DNA of 64,000 nucleotides from Dawidia soli (GTDB lineage: Bacteria > Bacteroidota > Bacteroidia > Cytophagales > Cyclobacteriaceae), in the NCBI RefSeq assembly GCF_018598185.1, contig NZ_JAHESC010000026.1, positions 49,982 to 113,981 on the forward strand. The letters run 5' to 3'. Position 1 is the stretch's first letter; every line of letters begins with the position of its first letter. Under the pieces are notes generated by a model. It did no database searches and was not told the origin of the DNA. It was given only the letters and a program-made list of their open reading frames with translations. Below are positions 37,776 through 45,009 of the stretch, in pieces. A program made the translations under genes and the position numbers.

Positions 37776-38213
37776 ATGGAACTGACCTATAGACTCATCG
37801 ACACCCCGGAACGTTTTGAATCTTTTCGTGCACTGCTGCGCGCCTCCGGCCTGCCGGCAGACGATCTCGACTATACACGCGACCTGCTGGTGGGGTACTA
37901 TGAAGGCGACCAGCTTGTCGGTACCGGCGCACTCGAAGTATACGGCGCGTACGCGTTGCTTCGCTCCCTGTCGGTCAAGCTGGGCATACGTGGCCAGGCC
38001 GTTGGCAGCAACATTACCGAATATTTGTTAGCCGAAGCACGCAACCGCAGGCTGGCAGGTATATATTTACTCACCGAGCGCGCACGGGGTTTCTTCCTCA
38101 AGAAAGGATTTACCGATGTGACGCGCGAAGCAGTGCCCGACGCCGTCAAGGCGTCGTCGGAATTCTCGTACGTGTGTGGTGCCACCGCGGTGGTCATGCA
38201 CCTGCCGCTCTGA
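37776..38213 (+). CDS. arsN2: ArsN2-like arsenic-resistance N-acetyltransferase
   Basis: 145 residues from the ATG at 37776. The frame is open upstream through arsR but has no sensible earlier start. GNAT fold: LVGTGALEVYGAYALLRSLSVKLGIRGQAVGSNITEYLLAEAR contains the acetyl-CoA loop (RGQAVGS), then GIYLLTERARGFFLKKGFTDVTREAVPDAV and a Cys near the end. Members usually lie in ars operons, and related ArsN enzymes acetylate the amino group of arsenical herbicides. The arsR start-to-arsN2 unit has no ArsB/Acr3 or ArsC in the window. Confidence 0.83.
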   Translation: MELTYRLIDTPERFESFRALLRASGLPADDLDYTRDLLVGYYEGDQLVGTGALEVYGAYALLRSLSVKLGIRGQAVGSNITEYLLAEARNRRLAGIYLLTERARGFFLKKGFTDVTREAVPDAVKASSEFSYVCGATAVVMHLPL

Positions 38214-38287
38214 ACACAGGTACCAACGGACAACCGTTAGGACAATAAAAATAGCGTCCATCACATCGTACATCGTACAGGATAAAT

Positions 38288-38295
38288 TACATTTG
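38288..38295 (+). promoter_or_regulatory. Promoter -7 element (TACATTTG) for the serine fusion gene
   Basis: TACATTTG matches TAnnTTTG exactly and lies 17 nt before the ATG at 38313. No clear -33 TTTG. Confidence 0.5.
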
Positions 38296-38312
38296 CGCTT
38301 CATTTCCTACCC

Positions 38313-40205
38313 ATGAAGCTGAACAAGTATTTTGTCATCGACTTTGATAGCACCTTTACGAAAGTAGAAGCATTTGACGTGTTGGCCGACATCTCCTTAC
38401 AGGATCACCCTGAACGCGAAGAGCGCAAGAACAAGATTGTCGCCATCACCAACCAGGGTATGGATGGCTCGATATCGTTTCGCGAGTCATTGGAACAGCG
38501 GCTGCACTTGCTGGCGCCCAGCCAGCACCACCTGCCGGCCCTGATCACTCGCCTGAAAGGCAGCGTGTCTGAATCGTTCAAGCGCAACAAAGAGTTCTTT
38601 CAGACCTACGCCGACAATATTTACATCATCTCCAACGGCTTCCGCGAATTCATCGAGCCGATCGTGACCGAATATGGCATCAAGCCCGAGAACATCCTGG
38701 CCAACGAGTTTCGCTTTGACAGCGATGGTAAAGTGACGGGCTTCGACACCGAGAATCCACTGTCGGCAAACGGTGGCAAAGTGACCCAGCTGCGAAAACT
38801 GAACCTCGAGGGTGATATTTACGTTATCGGTGATGGTTATACGGACTACGAGATCAAACACGCAGGACTTGCCAACAAGTTCTTTGCGTTCACCGAAAAC
38901 GTGGCCCGCGAAAACGTAAAAAGCAAGGCAGACCATATTACGCCGAGCCTGGACGAATTTCTTTATCTGAACAAATTGAACACTGCGATATCCTACCCGA
39001 AGAACCGCATCAACATCTTGTTGCTGGAGAACGTGCACCCGGTAGCTGTGGAGCTGCTGCGGTCCGAAGGCTTTAACGTGGAGACCTACCACGCCGCCAT
39101 GACAGAAGAAGAGCTGATCGAAAAGATCAAAGATGTATCGGTACTCGGGATCCGTTCAAAGACCATGGTCACTGCCAAGGTACTCGAGCACGCCAACCGC
39201 CTGATGGTGATCGGCGCCTTCTGTATCGGCACCAACCAGATCGATCTGAAAGAAGCTACACGCCGCGGCATCGCCGTCTTCAACGCACCGTTCAGCAACA
39301 CCCGCTCGGTGGTCGAGTTGGCCGTGGCCGAAATGATCATGCTGATGCGTGGCATCGTAGACAAGTCGACCAAGATGCACCAGGGCGTGTGGGACAAGTC
39401 TGCCAAAGGCAGCTTTGAAGTACGCGGCAAGAAGCTCGGCATGATCGGCTATGGCAACATCGGTACGCAGCTCTCCGTCATTGCCGAATCGCTCGGCATG
39501 AAAGTACTGTACTACGACACCGAAGAGCGCTTGTCGCTGGGCAATGCCGTGAAGTGCAAGTCGATGGAAGAAGTGCTGGAGCAAGCCGATGTGATCTCCC
39601 TGCACGTAGACGGTCGCAAGTCGAACGCCAACCTGATCGGCGCGAAAGAATTCGCCCTGATGAAGAAGGGCGTGATCTTCATCAACCTCAGCCGCGGGCA
39701 CGTGGTGGACATTCAGGCACTGCGTGATAACGTCGTGAGTGGAAAAGTAGCCGGCACCGCCATCGACGTGTTCCCCTACGAGCCGGTCAGCAACGACGAG
39801 GAATTTATCAACGATCTGCGGGGCCTGCCCAATACCATTCTCACCCCGCACATCGGTGGCAGCACCGCCGAGGCGCAGGAGAACATCGGCCGCTTTGTGC
39901 CCGGCAAGATCATGGACTATATCAACACGGGCAGCACGTCCAACAGCGTGAATTTCCCGAACCTGACCTTGCCGATCCTGAAGGATGCGCACCGCCTGAT
40001 CCACGTACACAACAACGTGCCGGGTATCCTGGCCAAGATCAACCAGACCCTGGCCGACCACGGCATCAACATCGCCGGCCAGTACCTGAAGACCAACGAG
40101 CTGGTAGGCTACGTGATCACCGACATCAACAAAGAATACAACAAAGACGTGATCACCAAGCTGCGCGCCATCGAGCATACGATCAAGTTCCGCGTGCTGT
40201 ATTGA
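38313..40205 (+). CDS. serA: SerB-like phosphatase / 3-phosphoglycerate dehydrogenase fusion
   Basis: 630 residues in two parts. Residues 1-~220 are a HAD-IB (SerB-like) phosphatase: motif I DFDSTFT (D10, D12), IISNGFREFIEPI and motif IV GDGYTDYEIK. Residues ~230-545 are a D-3-phosphoglycerate dehydrogenase with IGAFCIGTNQIDL, KKLGMIGYGNIGTQLSVIAESLG (NAD loop), INLSRGHVVDIQAL and TPHIGGSTAEAQENIG (catalytic His). The C-terminus (~550-630) is an ACT domain (HNNVPGILAKINQTLADHGINIAGQYL) for serine feedback. So one chain may do the first and third steps of serine synthesis. The aminotransferase that does the middle step lies at 41663. Phosphoserine as the HAD substrate is inference. Confidence 0.92.
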   Translation: MKLNKYFVIDFDSTFTKVEAFDVLADISLQDHPEREERKNKIVAITNQGMDGSISFRESLEQRLHLLAPSQHHLPALITRLKGSVSESFKRNKEFFQTYADNIYIISNGFREFIEPIVTEYGIKPENILANEFRFDSDGKVTGFDTENPLSANGGKVTQLRKLNLEGDIYVIGDGYTDYEIKHAGLANKFFAFTENVARENVKSKADHITPSLDEFLYLNKLNTAISYPKNRINILLLENVHPVAVELLRSEGFNVETYHAAMTEEELIEKIKDVSVLGIRSKTMVTAKVLEHANRLMVIGAFCIGTNQIDLKEATRRGIAVFNAPFSNTRSVVELAVAEMIMLMRGIVDKSTKMHQGVWDKSAKGSFEVRGKKLGMIGYGNIGTQLSVIAESLGMKVLYYDTEERLSLGNAVKCKSMEEVLEQADVISLHVDGRKSNANLIGAKEFALMKKGVIFINLSRGHVVDIQALRDNVVSGKVAGTAIDVFPYEPVSNDEEFINDLRGLPNTILTPHIGGSTAEAQENIGRFVPGKIMDYINTGSTSNSVNFPNLTLPILKDAHRLIHVHNNVPGILAKINQTLADHGINIAGQYLKTNELVGYVITDINKEYNKDVITKLRAIEHTIKFRVLY

Positions 40206-40248
40206 TAAGCGGGTAGCAAGTCCGGGATAATTTTAGGATATTCGTCCG

Positions 40249-41091
40249 GTGAGCCATCACTCCGTAAAACCCCAGGAAACGCTACGCGGCCGGCGGCTGC
40301 GTTTGTACGAGATCATCTTTGAAGCCGATACCGTGGCGGGTCGATTGTTCGACCTGATCTTGTTAGCCTGTATCGTTGGCAGCGTCGTGACGATCATAAT
40401 CGAAAGTGTGCAGTCGGTCCGGGCGCTCTACGGCCCCTGGTTTCGCGCGCTGGAGATCTTCTTCACAGCGATTTTTACGGCGGAATACCTCGCCCGCGTG
40501 TGGGTCGTGCCACAACGGCGGCGCTACATCTTCAGTTTCCTGGGCATTGTCGACCTGCTTTCCATTCTCCCCAGCTACCTGGCGTTATTCATTCCCGGCG
40601 CGCAATCGCTCATGGTCATCCGGAGCGTGCGGTTGCTGCGGATCTTCCGCATTCTCAAACTCTCGCGCCATATCGGCGAAAGCCAAAACCTGGTCCGCGC
40701 ACTAAAGGCCAGTCAACACAAGATCACCGTATTCCTGGTAACGGTATTGACAACCGTGGTCATCACCGGCACCTGCATGTACATGATCGAAGGTGCCGAG
40801 CACGGCTTCACCAGCATACCCCGCAGCATCTACTGGGCCATTGTAACGATGACCACCGTAGGCTACGGCGACATTGCCCCCCAGACGACGCTGGGCCAGG
40901 CGATGGCCTCGTTCATCATGATCCTCGGCTACGGCATCCTGGCGGTCCCGACCGGCATCGTCTCCGCCGAGATGGTCCAGCTCAAACAACAAGAAAAGAT
41001 CACAACCCAGGTATGCCCACGCTGCCTCAAAGAAGGCCACGACACAGACGCCCTATTCTGCAAGTTCTGCGGAAGCACCCTGAACGCATGA
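40249..41091 (+). CDS. Voltage-gated-type K+ channel with C-terminal zinc ribbon
   Basis: GTG start at 40249. Six membrane segments: S1 (FDLILLACIVGSVVTIII), S2 (ALEIFFTAIFTAEYLARV), S3 (FLGIVDLLSILPSYLALF), S4 with spaced Arg (RSVRLLRIFRILKLSRH), S5 (ITVFLVTVLTTVVITGTCMYMI) and S6 (ASFIMILGYGILAVPTGIVSAEM), with the selectivity filter TVGYGD between S5 and S6. A short cytosolic tail ends in CPRCLKEGHDTDALFCKFCG, a CxxC...CxxC zinc ribbon. It should form an inner-membrane tetramer. It is not clearly linked to the serine genes on either side. Confidence 0.93.
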   Translation: MSHHSVKPQETLRGRRLRLYEIIFEADTVAGRLFDLILLACIVGSVVTIIIESVQSVRALYGPWFRALEIFFTAIFTAEYLARVWVVPQRRRYIFSFLGIVDLLSILPSYLALFIPGAQSLMVIRSVRLLRIFRILKLSRHIGESQNLVRALKASQHKITVFLVTVLTTVVITGTCMYMIEGAEHGFTSIPRSIYWAIVTMTTVGYGDIAPQTTLGQAMASFIMILGYGILAVPTGIVSAEMVQLKQQEKITTQVCPRCLKEGHDTDALFCKFCGSTLNA

Positions 41092-41121
41092 TCACAGCCG
41101 CGCAATATTCCGAGGTCCGCC

Positions 41122-41172
41122 AGCCCCAAAGGGGCGTAACAGATCAGCCCAGTTGCAGGCCTGGGCCTATAG
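41122..41172 (+). repeat. Dispersed palindromic repeat family, copy 2 (single unit)
   Basis: AGCCCCAAAGGGGCG (H1), TAACAGATC linker and AGCCCAG-TTGCAGG-CCTGGGC (H2) reproduce the H1-linker-H2 plan of the cluster at 23846. It starts 31 nt after the K+ channel stop codon. Confidence 0.8.
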
Positions 41173-41636
41173 TCTGAGCAATTGTGTTATGACAGCGGCG
41201 TAATGTAGAAGAACCGTACTCTTGGGGGAAGGATGAGGCATTAAATGCTATCGTCCGGGGGAATGGAAAAGTATAGACAAAAAAATACCCAATGGATTTG
41301 GTGGGTGTTTCTGAACCCCATAAAGACAAGTTTTGAGCTGCCGTCGTTCGCAACCTTCTTCTGTTAACCTGCTTTTTGGGCGAGGGCCCGACGAATCGGG
41401 ATGAGGCCTGATTTTGACCGAAAGCTTGACTCGGTATTGTTTATAATTGTTAGGTTCAGCAAACGTGTCCCAAATCCAAGGGTGATGCAAACTTAGGCAA
41501 AACCATCAGACCTGTCAACTATTTTTCAGGAACCTATCGGCAACGAAATCGGTTACCGCGGCAGAAGGCTGCCGGTCCGGCCGATGTGTGGATTTGTTCG
41601 TACAACTTTTTGTCGCCGGTGCCGGATGATTAGGTG
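41173..41636. other. Intergenic stretch with no supported gene
   Basis: About 460 nt between the repeat and the serC promoter region. No convincing reading frame, tRNA-like cloverleaf or terminator was seen. The 80-codon minus-strand frame at 41248-41490 has no domain-like features. A short CCCGA-CGAA-TCGGG hairpin lies near 41387-41400. Confidence 0.5.
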
Positions 41637-41660
41637 TAGAACGTTTACTTTTACGTTCTA
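41637..41660. promoter_or_regulatory. Palindrome over a -7-like element before the SerC-like gene
   Basis: TAGAACGT (41637-41644) and ACGTTCTA (41653-41660) are perfect inverted arms. The 8-nt loop and adjacent bases include TACTTTTA, one base from TAnnTTTG. The ATG is at 41663, so a bound repressor or RNA hairpin could control initiation directly. Confidence 0.45.
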
Positions 41661-41662
41661 TT

Positions 41663-42739
41663 ATGCGTCCCAAGATCAATTTCACTCCCGGCCCTTCCCA
41701 GCTTTATTTCACTGTTGAAGACCACGTACGCACCGCCTTCCGCGAAGGCATTCCCTCTTTATCGCACCGCAGCAAACAATTTGAAGCCATTTACCGCAAA
41801 TCCGTAGACGGCCTGCGCACGCTGCTCGACATTCCCGACAACTACACACTTGTCTTCACGGGGTCTGCCAACGAGATCTGGGAACGCATCATCCAGAACC
41901 TGGTGGAAGAAAGATCCTTTCACCTCGTGAACGGCTCTTTCTCCAAACGCTTTTACGAGATCGCACAGCAGCTCAATAAAAAACCGGCGAAAGCAGAAGT
42001 CGCCATGGGCCAGGGCTTTGATGCATCCGTGGCCATACCCGCCGGCACGGAGCTGATCGCCGTAACGCACAACGAAACCTCCTCGGGCGTATCGCTGCCG
42101 CTGGAAGTGATCGCCGGACTGCGCGCGAAAAATCCCGGTGCGCTCCTGACGGTCGATGCCGTATCGTCTCTGCCCTACCCCACGTTTGACTATACGCAAT
42201 TCGACTCCATCTTCTTCTCCGTGCAAAAGGGCTTTGGTCTGCCGGCCGGTCTCGGTGTATGGTTGATCAACGACGCCTGCGTGGCCAAAGCCGAACAGCT
42301 GCTGGCAAAAGGTATCTCGATCGGTTCGTATCACTCCATCCCATCGCTGCATAGCCACGCCCGTAAATATCAAAACCCCGAGACACCCAACGTATTGGGT
42401 ATCTACTTGCTGGGACAGGTCGTAGAAGACATGGTACGGCGAGGCATTCAGACGATCCGCAAAGAGACGGAATATAAGGCGGTAACACTGTATAAAGCGT
42501 TACAAGACAACGGGCTCATGAATCCGTTCGTACAGGAGAAAGCCTATCAATCCAATACGGTGATCGTCGCCGAGTGCGGCGAGCATACCGAGAAGATCGC
42601 AAAGCTCTTGCTGGAGAATGGCATGCATCCCGGCGACGGCTACGGAGCGTTTAAAAAGACGCAACTGCGGTTCGCGAATTTCCCGACACACTCCAAGGAG
42701 CAGTATGAGCTGCTGGTCGATACTTTGGCTAAGCTTTAG
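41663..42739 (+). CDS. serC: Class V aminotransferase, phosphoserine aminotransferase-like
   Basis: 358 residues. INFTPGPSQLYF at the N-terminus is the phosphoserine aminotransferase-type opening. VFTGSANEIWERI binds the PLP phosphate side, and SVQKGFGLPAGLGVW holds the PLP Lys (K189). The C-terminus has FPTHSKEQYELLVDTL. The class V fold also covers alanine-glyoxylate and other aminotransferases, so SerC is supported mainly by the opening motif and by the SerB-SerA fusion 1.5 kb upstream, which would complete the serine pathway. Cytosolic. Confidence 0.8.
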   Translation: MRPKINFTPGPSQLYFTVEDHVRTAFREGIPSLSHRSKQFEAIYRKSVDGLRTLLDIPDNYTLVFTGSANEIWERIIQNLVEERSFHLVNGSFSKRFYEIAQQLNKKPAKAEVAMGQGFDASVAIPAGTELIAVTHNETSSGVSLPLEVIAGLRAKNPGALLTVDAVSSLPYPTFDYTQFDSIFFSVQKGFGLPAGLGVWLINDACVAKAEQLLAKGISIGSYHSIPSLHSHARKYQNPETPNVLGIYLLGQVVEDMVRRGIQTIRKETEYKAVTLYKALQDNGLMNPFVQEKAYQSNTVIVAECGEHTEKIAKLLLENGMHPGDGYGAFKKTQLRFANFPTHSKEQYELLVDTLAKL

Positions 42740-42808
42740 CGGACGCGCTGGAACCGCGGCCGCCCGGGACCGGTATGTCCCCCATGTTACCGCAGCTTTA
42801 CCAATGGC

Positions 42809-42838
42809 TTTGTAAAATTCGCGGGTTTGGATATTTTG
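42809..42838 (+). promoter_or_regulatory. Promoter TTTG-N19-TATTTTG for the M1 peptidase gene
   Basis: TTTG (42809-42812), 19 nt, then TATTTTG (42832-42838) fit the Bacteroidota -33/-7 plan with one spacer base fewer in the -7 box. It lies 26 nt before the ATG at 42865 and supports that start over the longer frame from 42775. Confidence 0.55.
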
Positions 42839-42864
42839 CCGGAATATTCATTAACCCACGAGCC

Positions 42865-44733
42865 ATGTTTCGCAACAAATCCTTCTTTTTCACACTTCTG
42901 CTAGCCCTGGGCGGGTACTGGCTGCCGGCACAGGACTACCGGTGGCAGCAGCGCGTCGAGTACGTCATGGACGTTACGCTGGATGTGAAAACACACAAGA
43001 TCACCGGCACACAAAAGCTAACCTATTACAACAACTCCAAAGACACCCTCCGCAAGGTATATTATCATTTATACTTTAATGCCTTCCAGCCGGGCAGCAT
43101 GATGGATGTACGCTCGCGCAACATCGCCGATCCCGACGGCCGCGTGAAAGACCGCATCTCGAAGCTCAAAGACGACGAGATCGGATATCAGCATATCCAG
43201 AGCCTTAAACAGGATGGCAAAGATACCCGGTACAAAGTGAACGGCACGATCCTGGAAGTGACGCTCCCCAAGGCCCTAATGCCGGGCGCCAAAACGGTGT
43301 TCGATATGAAGTTCGAGTCGCAGGTGCCGCAGCAGATCCGCCGTTCGGGTCGCAACAACCGCGAGGGCGTGGCCTACTCCATGACACAGTGGTATCCGAA
43401 AATGGCCGAGTATGACTTTCAGGGATGGCATGCGTATCAATATGTAGCACGCGAGTTCCACGGCGTATGGGGTGACTTCGATGTAAAGATCACGCTCGAT
43501 CCCACCTTTGTGGTTTGCGGCACCGGCAAGCTCAAGAATGCCGACAAGATCGGCTATGGCTATGAGCAACCGGGCGCCACCGTAAAACGCCCCGAAGGCA
43601 ACCTGACCTGGAACTTCGTGGCCAAAGATGTGATCGATTTTGCCTGGGCGGCAGACCCCGACTACCTGCACGACCGCGCGCAGGTACCCAACGGACCCGA
43701 GCTGCACTTCTTCTACCAGAAGAACGATAAGATCCTCGACAACTGGAAAAAAATGGAAGGCTTTGCCGTGCGCCACTTCGAGTTCATGAACAAAACCTTT
43801 GGCAAATATCCCTACGACACCTACTCGATCATCCAGGGCGGTGACGGCGGCATGGAGTACCCCATGTGTACGCTCATCCTGGGCGACGGCAGCCTGGGCG
43901 GCCTGGTGGGCGTGATGCTGCACGAAGCGGCGCACAGCTGGTACCAGGGTGTACTGGCCTCGAACGAGTCGCTGTACCCGTGGATCGACGAAGGCTTTAC
44001 GGATTTCGCCAGCCAGGAATCCGAAGCGGTGCTGCTCAACACATCCCTCGCCGAGGCGCACACCGGTAGCTACAATGCATACTTCTCGCTGATCAAGAAG
44101 GGCCTGCAGGAACCGATCAGTCAGCACTCCGACCATTACAACACCAATACCGCCTATAGCACCGCCGCGTACGCGATGGGTACCGTGTTCCTGCATCAGC
44201 TGAAGTATATCATCGGCGAAGAGAACTTCTATAAAGGCATGCGCCTGTACTTCAACACCTGGAAGTTCCGCCACCCCGAGCCCAACGACTTCATCCGCGT
44301 GATGGAGAAAGTTTCCGGCCTGCAGCTGAAATGGTATATGAGCTACTGGGTGAACACCACCAAGAAGATCGACTACAGCATCCGGAGCATCCTGGAAAAT
44401 GAAGACGGCCTTTTTGTAACGCTGGAACGTCTGGGTGAGTTTCCCATGCCGGTAGACCTGTTCGTTACTTACAAGGACGGCAGCAAGCAGCTATACTATA
44501 TACCCCTGAACGAAACGATGGGCGGCAAGCCCGACGAGAAGACCCTGCCGCGCAAAGACCTGGAAGCGTGGCCCTGGGTCAACCCGACGTATACACTGAA
44601 GATCGATCGCCCCGCCGCCGAGATCGCCACCATCGAAATCGATCCGTCACAGCGCCTGGCCGATGTAGACCGCAAGAACAACACCGCCGATCTGTCCAAC
44701 GGCCTCCACGCCTACAGCAACCCCACGCGTTAG
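42865..44733 (+). CDS. M1-family (gluzincin) metallopeptidase, secreted
   Basis: 622 residues from the ATG at 42865, which gives a signal peptide (FFFTLLLALGGYWLPAQ). The beta-sandwich N-domain (DVTLDVKTHKITGTQKLTYYNNS) is typical of M1. The catalytic domain has GGDGGMEYPM (substrate amino-end loop in the place of GAMEN) and HEAAHSWYQ (H353, H357), then E376 in WIDEGFTDFAS, giving the exact HExxH-X18-E zinc site. M1 enzymes trim N-terminal residues. Many Bacteroidota versions act in the periplasm on peptides of unknown origin. A terminator and a repeat element follow. Confidence 0.94.
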   Translation: MFRNKSFFFTLLLALGGYWLPAQDYRWQQRVEYVMDVTLDVKTHKITGTQKLTYYNNSKDTLRKVYYHLYFNAFQPGSMMDVRSRNIADPDGRVKDRISKLKDDEIGYQHIQSLKQDGKDTRYKVNGTILEVTLPKALMPGAKTVFDMKFESQVPQQIRRSGRNNREGVAYSMTQWYPKMAEYDFQGWHAYQYVAREFHGVWGDFDVKITLDPTFVVCGTGKLKNADKIGYGYEQPGATVKRPEGNLTWNFVAKDVIDFAWAADPDYLHDRAQVPNGPELHFFYQKNDKILDNWKKMEGFAVRHFEFMNKTFGKYPYDTYSIIQGGDGGMEYPMCTLILGDGSLGGLVGVMLHEAAHSWYQGVLASNESLYPWIDEGFTDFASQESEAVLLNTSLAEAHTGSYNAYFSLIKKGLQEPISQHSDHYNTNTAYSTAAYAMGTVFLHQLKYIIGEENFYKGMRLYFNTWKFRHPEPNDFIRVMEKVSGLQLKWYMSYWVNTTKKIDYSIRSILENEDGLFVTLERLGEFPMPVDLFVTYKDGSKQLYYIPLNETMGGKPDEKTLPRKDLEAWPWVNPTYTLKIDRPAAEIATIEIDPSQRLADVDRKNNTADLSNGLHAYSNPTR

Positions 44734-44760
44734 AACATCTATCGCGCCCCGATCATACTA

Positions 44761-44799
44761 CGTGTCGCCGTGAGCAACCTCCGGCGGCACGTTTTTTTT
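44761..44799 (+). terminator. Rho-independent terminator after the M1 peptidase gene
   Basis: CGTGTCGCCG (44761-44770) pairs with CGGCGGCACG (44782-44791, one G-U) around an 11-nt loop, followed by eight T. Confidence 0.88.
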
Positions 44800-44816
44800 G
44801 TTTCACCATCGGGCCT

Positions 44817-44932
44817 GTGCGTGCCTCGAATTGTTCCGCCCTTACAGGGCTCAAATATCATTGGAATTGCCGGTGACCCAGGCCTTCGCTATCGCTCCAG
44901 CCTGGGCTATTGTGTTGCGCCCTTACAGGGCT
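44817..44932 (-). repeat. Dispersed palindromic repeat family, copy 3 (116 nt)
   Basis: It aligns without gaps to 24008-24123 (17 mismatches in 116 by hand count), keeping both hairpins: GCCCTTACAGGGC near each end and CCCAGGC...GCCTGGG in the middle. It sits 84 nt after the M1 peptidase stop, just past its terminator, and inside the upstream open frame of the receptor gene. Confidence 0.85.
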
Positions 44933-45009
44933 TCATCACGTCATCAGGAGTAATGACCATTGCTCCCAGAATGCTTGTAGAGTATGATGAAGACGATCAA
45001 TTTTGCTGT

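Noticed and set aside
41248..41490. 80-codon minus-strand frame in the 41-kb gap, considered as a transposase remnant
   Set aside because: No transposase motif, no terminal repeats and no similarity I can name.
44770..45009. N-terminal extension of the receptor gene
   Set aside because: The extension is translated from the dispersed repeat. The signal peptide starts at 45010.
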